A stretch of 64,000 nt of DNA, from contig NZ_JAUSSF010000001.1 in NCBI RefSeq assembly GCF_030812195.1, positions 1,798,001-1,862,000 on the forward strand, read 5' to 3'. The first letter of the stretch is position 1. Every line of letters starts with the position of its first letter. Below are positions 62,959 through 64,000 of the stretch, piece by piece. This stretch comes from Chryseobacterium lathyri (GTDB lineage Bacteria > Bacteroidota > Bacteroidia > Flavobacteriales > Weeksellaceae). The notes under the pieces are model-generated. The model was not told where the DNA came from. It saw only the letters and a program-made list of their open reading frames with translations, and made no database searches. Position numbers and translations under genes: made by a program.

Positions 62959-63357
62959 ATGGAGAAAGAGATTTCACACTTTTGGTTAGGATATTTTAAA
63001 AATGAGGAAGACTTTAATGATTTTGCAGAAGAAGATGAGAGATATTACACAGAAGAGGAAACGGATGATCTTTATGTCTCAAAATTTGCTGAATCACAGG
63101 ATATCCAATGGTTTGATTATGATTTCCTGGAATATGGCTTTGAAGATGAAAGTTTAGGCATTTATGAAAAATTCACTGATTATTCTTATGCTGATCAATG
63201 GCTTCCTGTTGTGGAACAAAAGATCAACCAGCTCGGTCTGGAAACTCCGGTGAATGCTATCATTTTTGCGAACAAACATGCAATTCCCAACCCGGTTTCG
63301 GTGAATGATGAGGAGTATGCATTATACTATATCGGCGAGATTGAATACAATATCTAG
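62959..63357 (+). CDS. Imm22-like immunity protein
   Basis: A 132-residue, very acidic cytosolic protein (FKNEEDFNDFAEEDERYYTE). The opening SHFWLGYFKNEEDFNDF is the typical start of Pfam immunity protein 22 (earlier DUF4284); NAIIFANKHAIPNPVS and YYIGEIEY near the end also fit. Such proteins protect against polymorphic toxins of the same or neighbouring strains. No toxin gene is adjacent, so it is an orphan immunity gene or a domesticated relative. It follows the YdeI-family gene by 28 bases. Confidence 0.78.
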   Translation: MEKEISHFWLGYFKNEEDFNDFAEEDERYYTEEETDDLYVSKFAESQDIQWFDYDFLEYGFEDESLGIYEKFTDYSYADQWLPVVEQKINQLGLETPVNAIIFANKHAIPNPVSVNDEEYALYYIGEIEYNI

Positions 63358-63513
63358 CCTTCTGTGAGAAGGGCATCCATAAAGGATCATGAGAATCTGA
63401 TGAAGGTTTTTGTGATCCTTCAGATTGAAGCAGTCAAGAAAAATTGACCTTATTGAAATTAAGATCATGACATATTTGTCTATTTAATTATTTTAGACTT
63501 AATAAAATACTTT

Positions 63514-63990
63514 ATGAAACAGATTCTGTTTATTTTGCTGATATTTTATGCATCAACTGCATTTGGACAGAATAAGTGCACCTTAAAACTGGAATCCAAT
63601 ACTACCCAGCTGCAGGAAAAAGGGATTATAGAGCTCTCCGTAACTAATACAGGAAACAAGAAAACTAAGATTAATAAAGATTTTTCAACTTACCGACTTC
63701 AACTTATCAAAATCCAGGAAAATACGCAAAGCAAGGAAAACAAAATAGGCTATACAGCTGATGTAGACTGCTTTACTGACTGCATAAAAAATACAGTAAA
63801 ATTAAGGGTTGGAAAAAGCTACATATACACTATTCCTATAAAAGAAACCCTTCAATATGCTAAGCTGCTCAACGGCAGAACATACAGTTTCCATTTGTTT
63901 TTTGACCTTATTGACCTTACTCCTGAAAACTGCAATATCTATGGTCCGACGGATAACGAAGTTGTTTATACAAAAACAAACCGTGAATAA
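63514..63990 (+). CDS. Small secreted protein of unknown function
   Basis: A 158-residue exported protein with a signal peptide ending TAFG (then QNKC). The mature part has four Cys residues (one at the N-terminus, CFTDC, and one near the end in ENCNIYGP), which could form disulfides. Beta-strand-like segments (GIIELSVTNTGNKKTKINKD) resemble an immunoglobulin-like fold. No family recognised. The preceding 150 bases contain only a weak hairpin (AAGGATCA and TGATCCTT near 63382-63420). Confidence 0.7.
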   Translation: MKQILFILLIFYASTAFGQNKCTLKLESNTTQLQEKGIIELSVTNTGNKKTKINKDFSTYRLQLIKIQENTQSKENKIGYTADVDCFTDCIKNTVKLRVGKSYIYTIPIKETLQYAKLLNGRTYSFHLFFDLIDLTPENCNIYGPTDNEVVYTKTNRE

Positions 63991-64000
63991 AGTTTTTATC

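Overview
The window looks like a chromosomal segment of a Bacteroidota bacterium of the Flavobacteriales, most probably Chryseobacterium or a close relative. The signs are the low-GC composition, a type IX secretion (T9SS) C-terminal sorting domain, SusC/SusD and Oar-like TonB-dependent receptors, an S46 dipeptidyl-peptidase, and repeated promoter elements of the Bacteroidota form TAnnTTTG. I see no rRNA, tRNA, CRISPR array or intact insertion sequence. Species-level assignment is inference.

Layout. 1-7600: an RND efflux operon (adaptor, pump, TolC-type channel), then a short-chain dehydrogenase flanked by two diverged copies of the tolC 3' end, then decayed sequence. 7600-17400: an accessory stretch with an orphan helix-turn-helix protein, a small secreted protein, a 2084-residue surface protein with immunoglobulin-like and RCC1-like repeats, a membrane protein and a broken AraC regulator. 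17400-23300: small regulatory and metabolic units (MBL hydrolase with Crp-type regulator; an XRE/pentapeptide-repeat fusion; AraC, GlcG-type and SDR genes). 23700-26350: prmA with a secreted SH3-like protein, and another SDR.

26600-36900 is a coherent block on the minus strand: SusC, SusD and a calcineurin-like phosphoesterase in one operon, and an Oar-like TonB-dependent receptor followed by a glycerophosphodiester phosphodiesterase in a second. Both promoters carry TTAACA-like hexamers repeated at an exact 11-bp period just upstream of a TAnnTTTG box, the arrangement of PhoB/PhoP boxes. I infer a phosphate-starvation regulon for organophosphate capture and cleavage. This is the most interesting observation here.

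37100-42500 holds ligA, a leucine-rich-repeat T9SS substrate and a small secreted protein. 42500-53000 is a potassium (kdp) cluster on the minus strand. An NtrC-type sigma-54 response regulator is followed by three tiny membrane-protein ORFs (the third is kdpF), kdpA, kdpB, kdpC, an outer-membrane porin, a KdpD N-terminal half and a separate histidine kinase. No KdpE is present, so a split KdpD and a sigma-54 activator appear to replace the usual KdpDE pair. 53300-64000 carries an M16 peptidase, a deacetylase/acetyltransferase pair, an S46 peptidase of DPP11 type, an NlpE-like lipoprotein, an MgtC-family protein, a YdeI-family protein, an orphan Imm22-like immunity protein and a small secreted protein.
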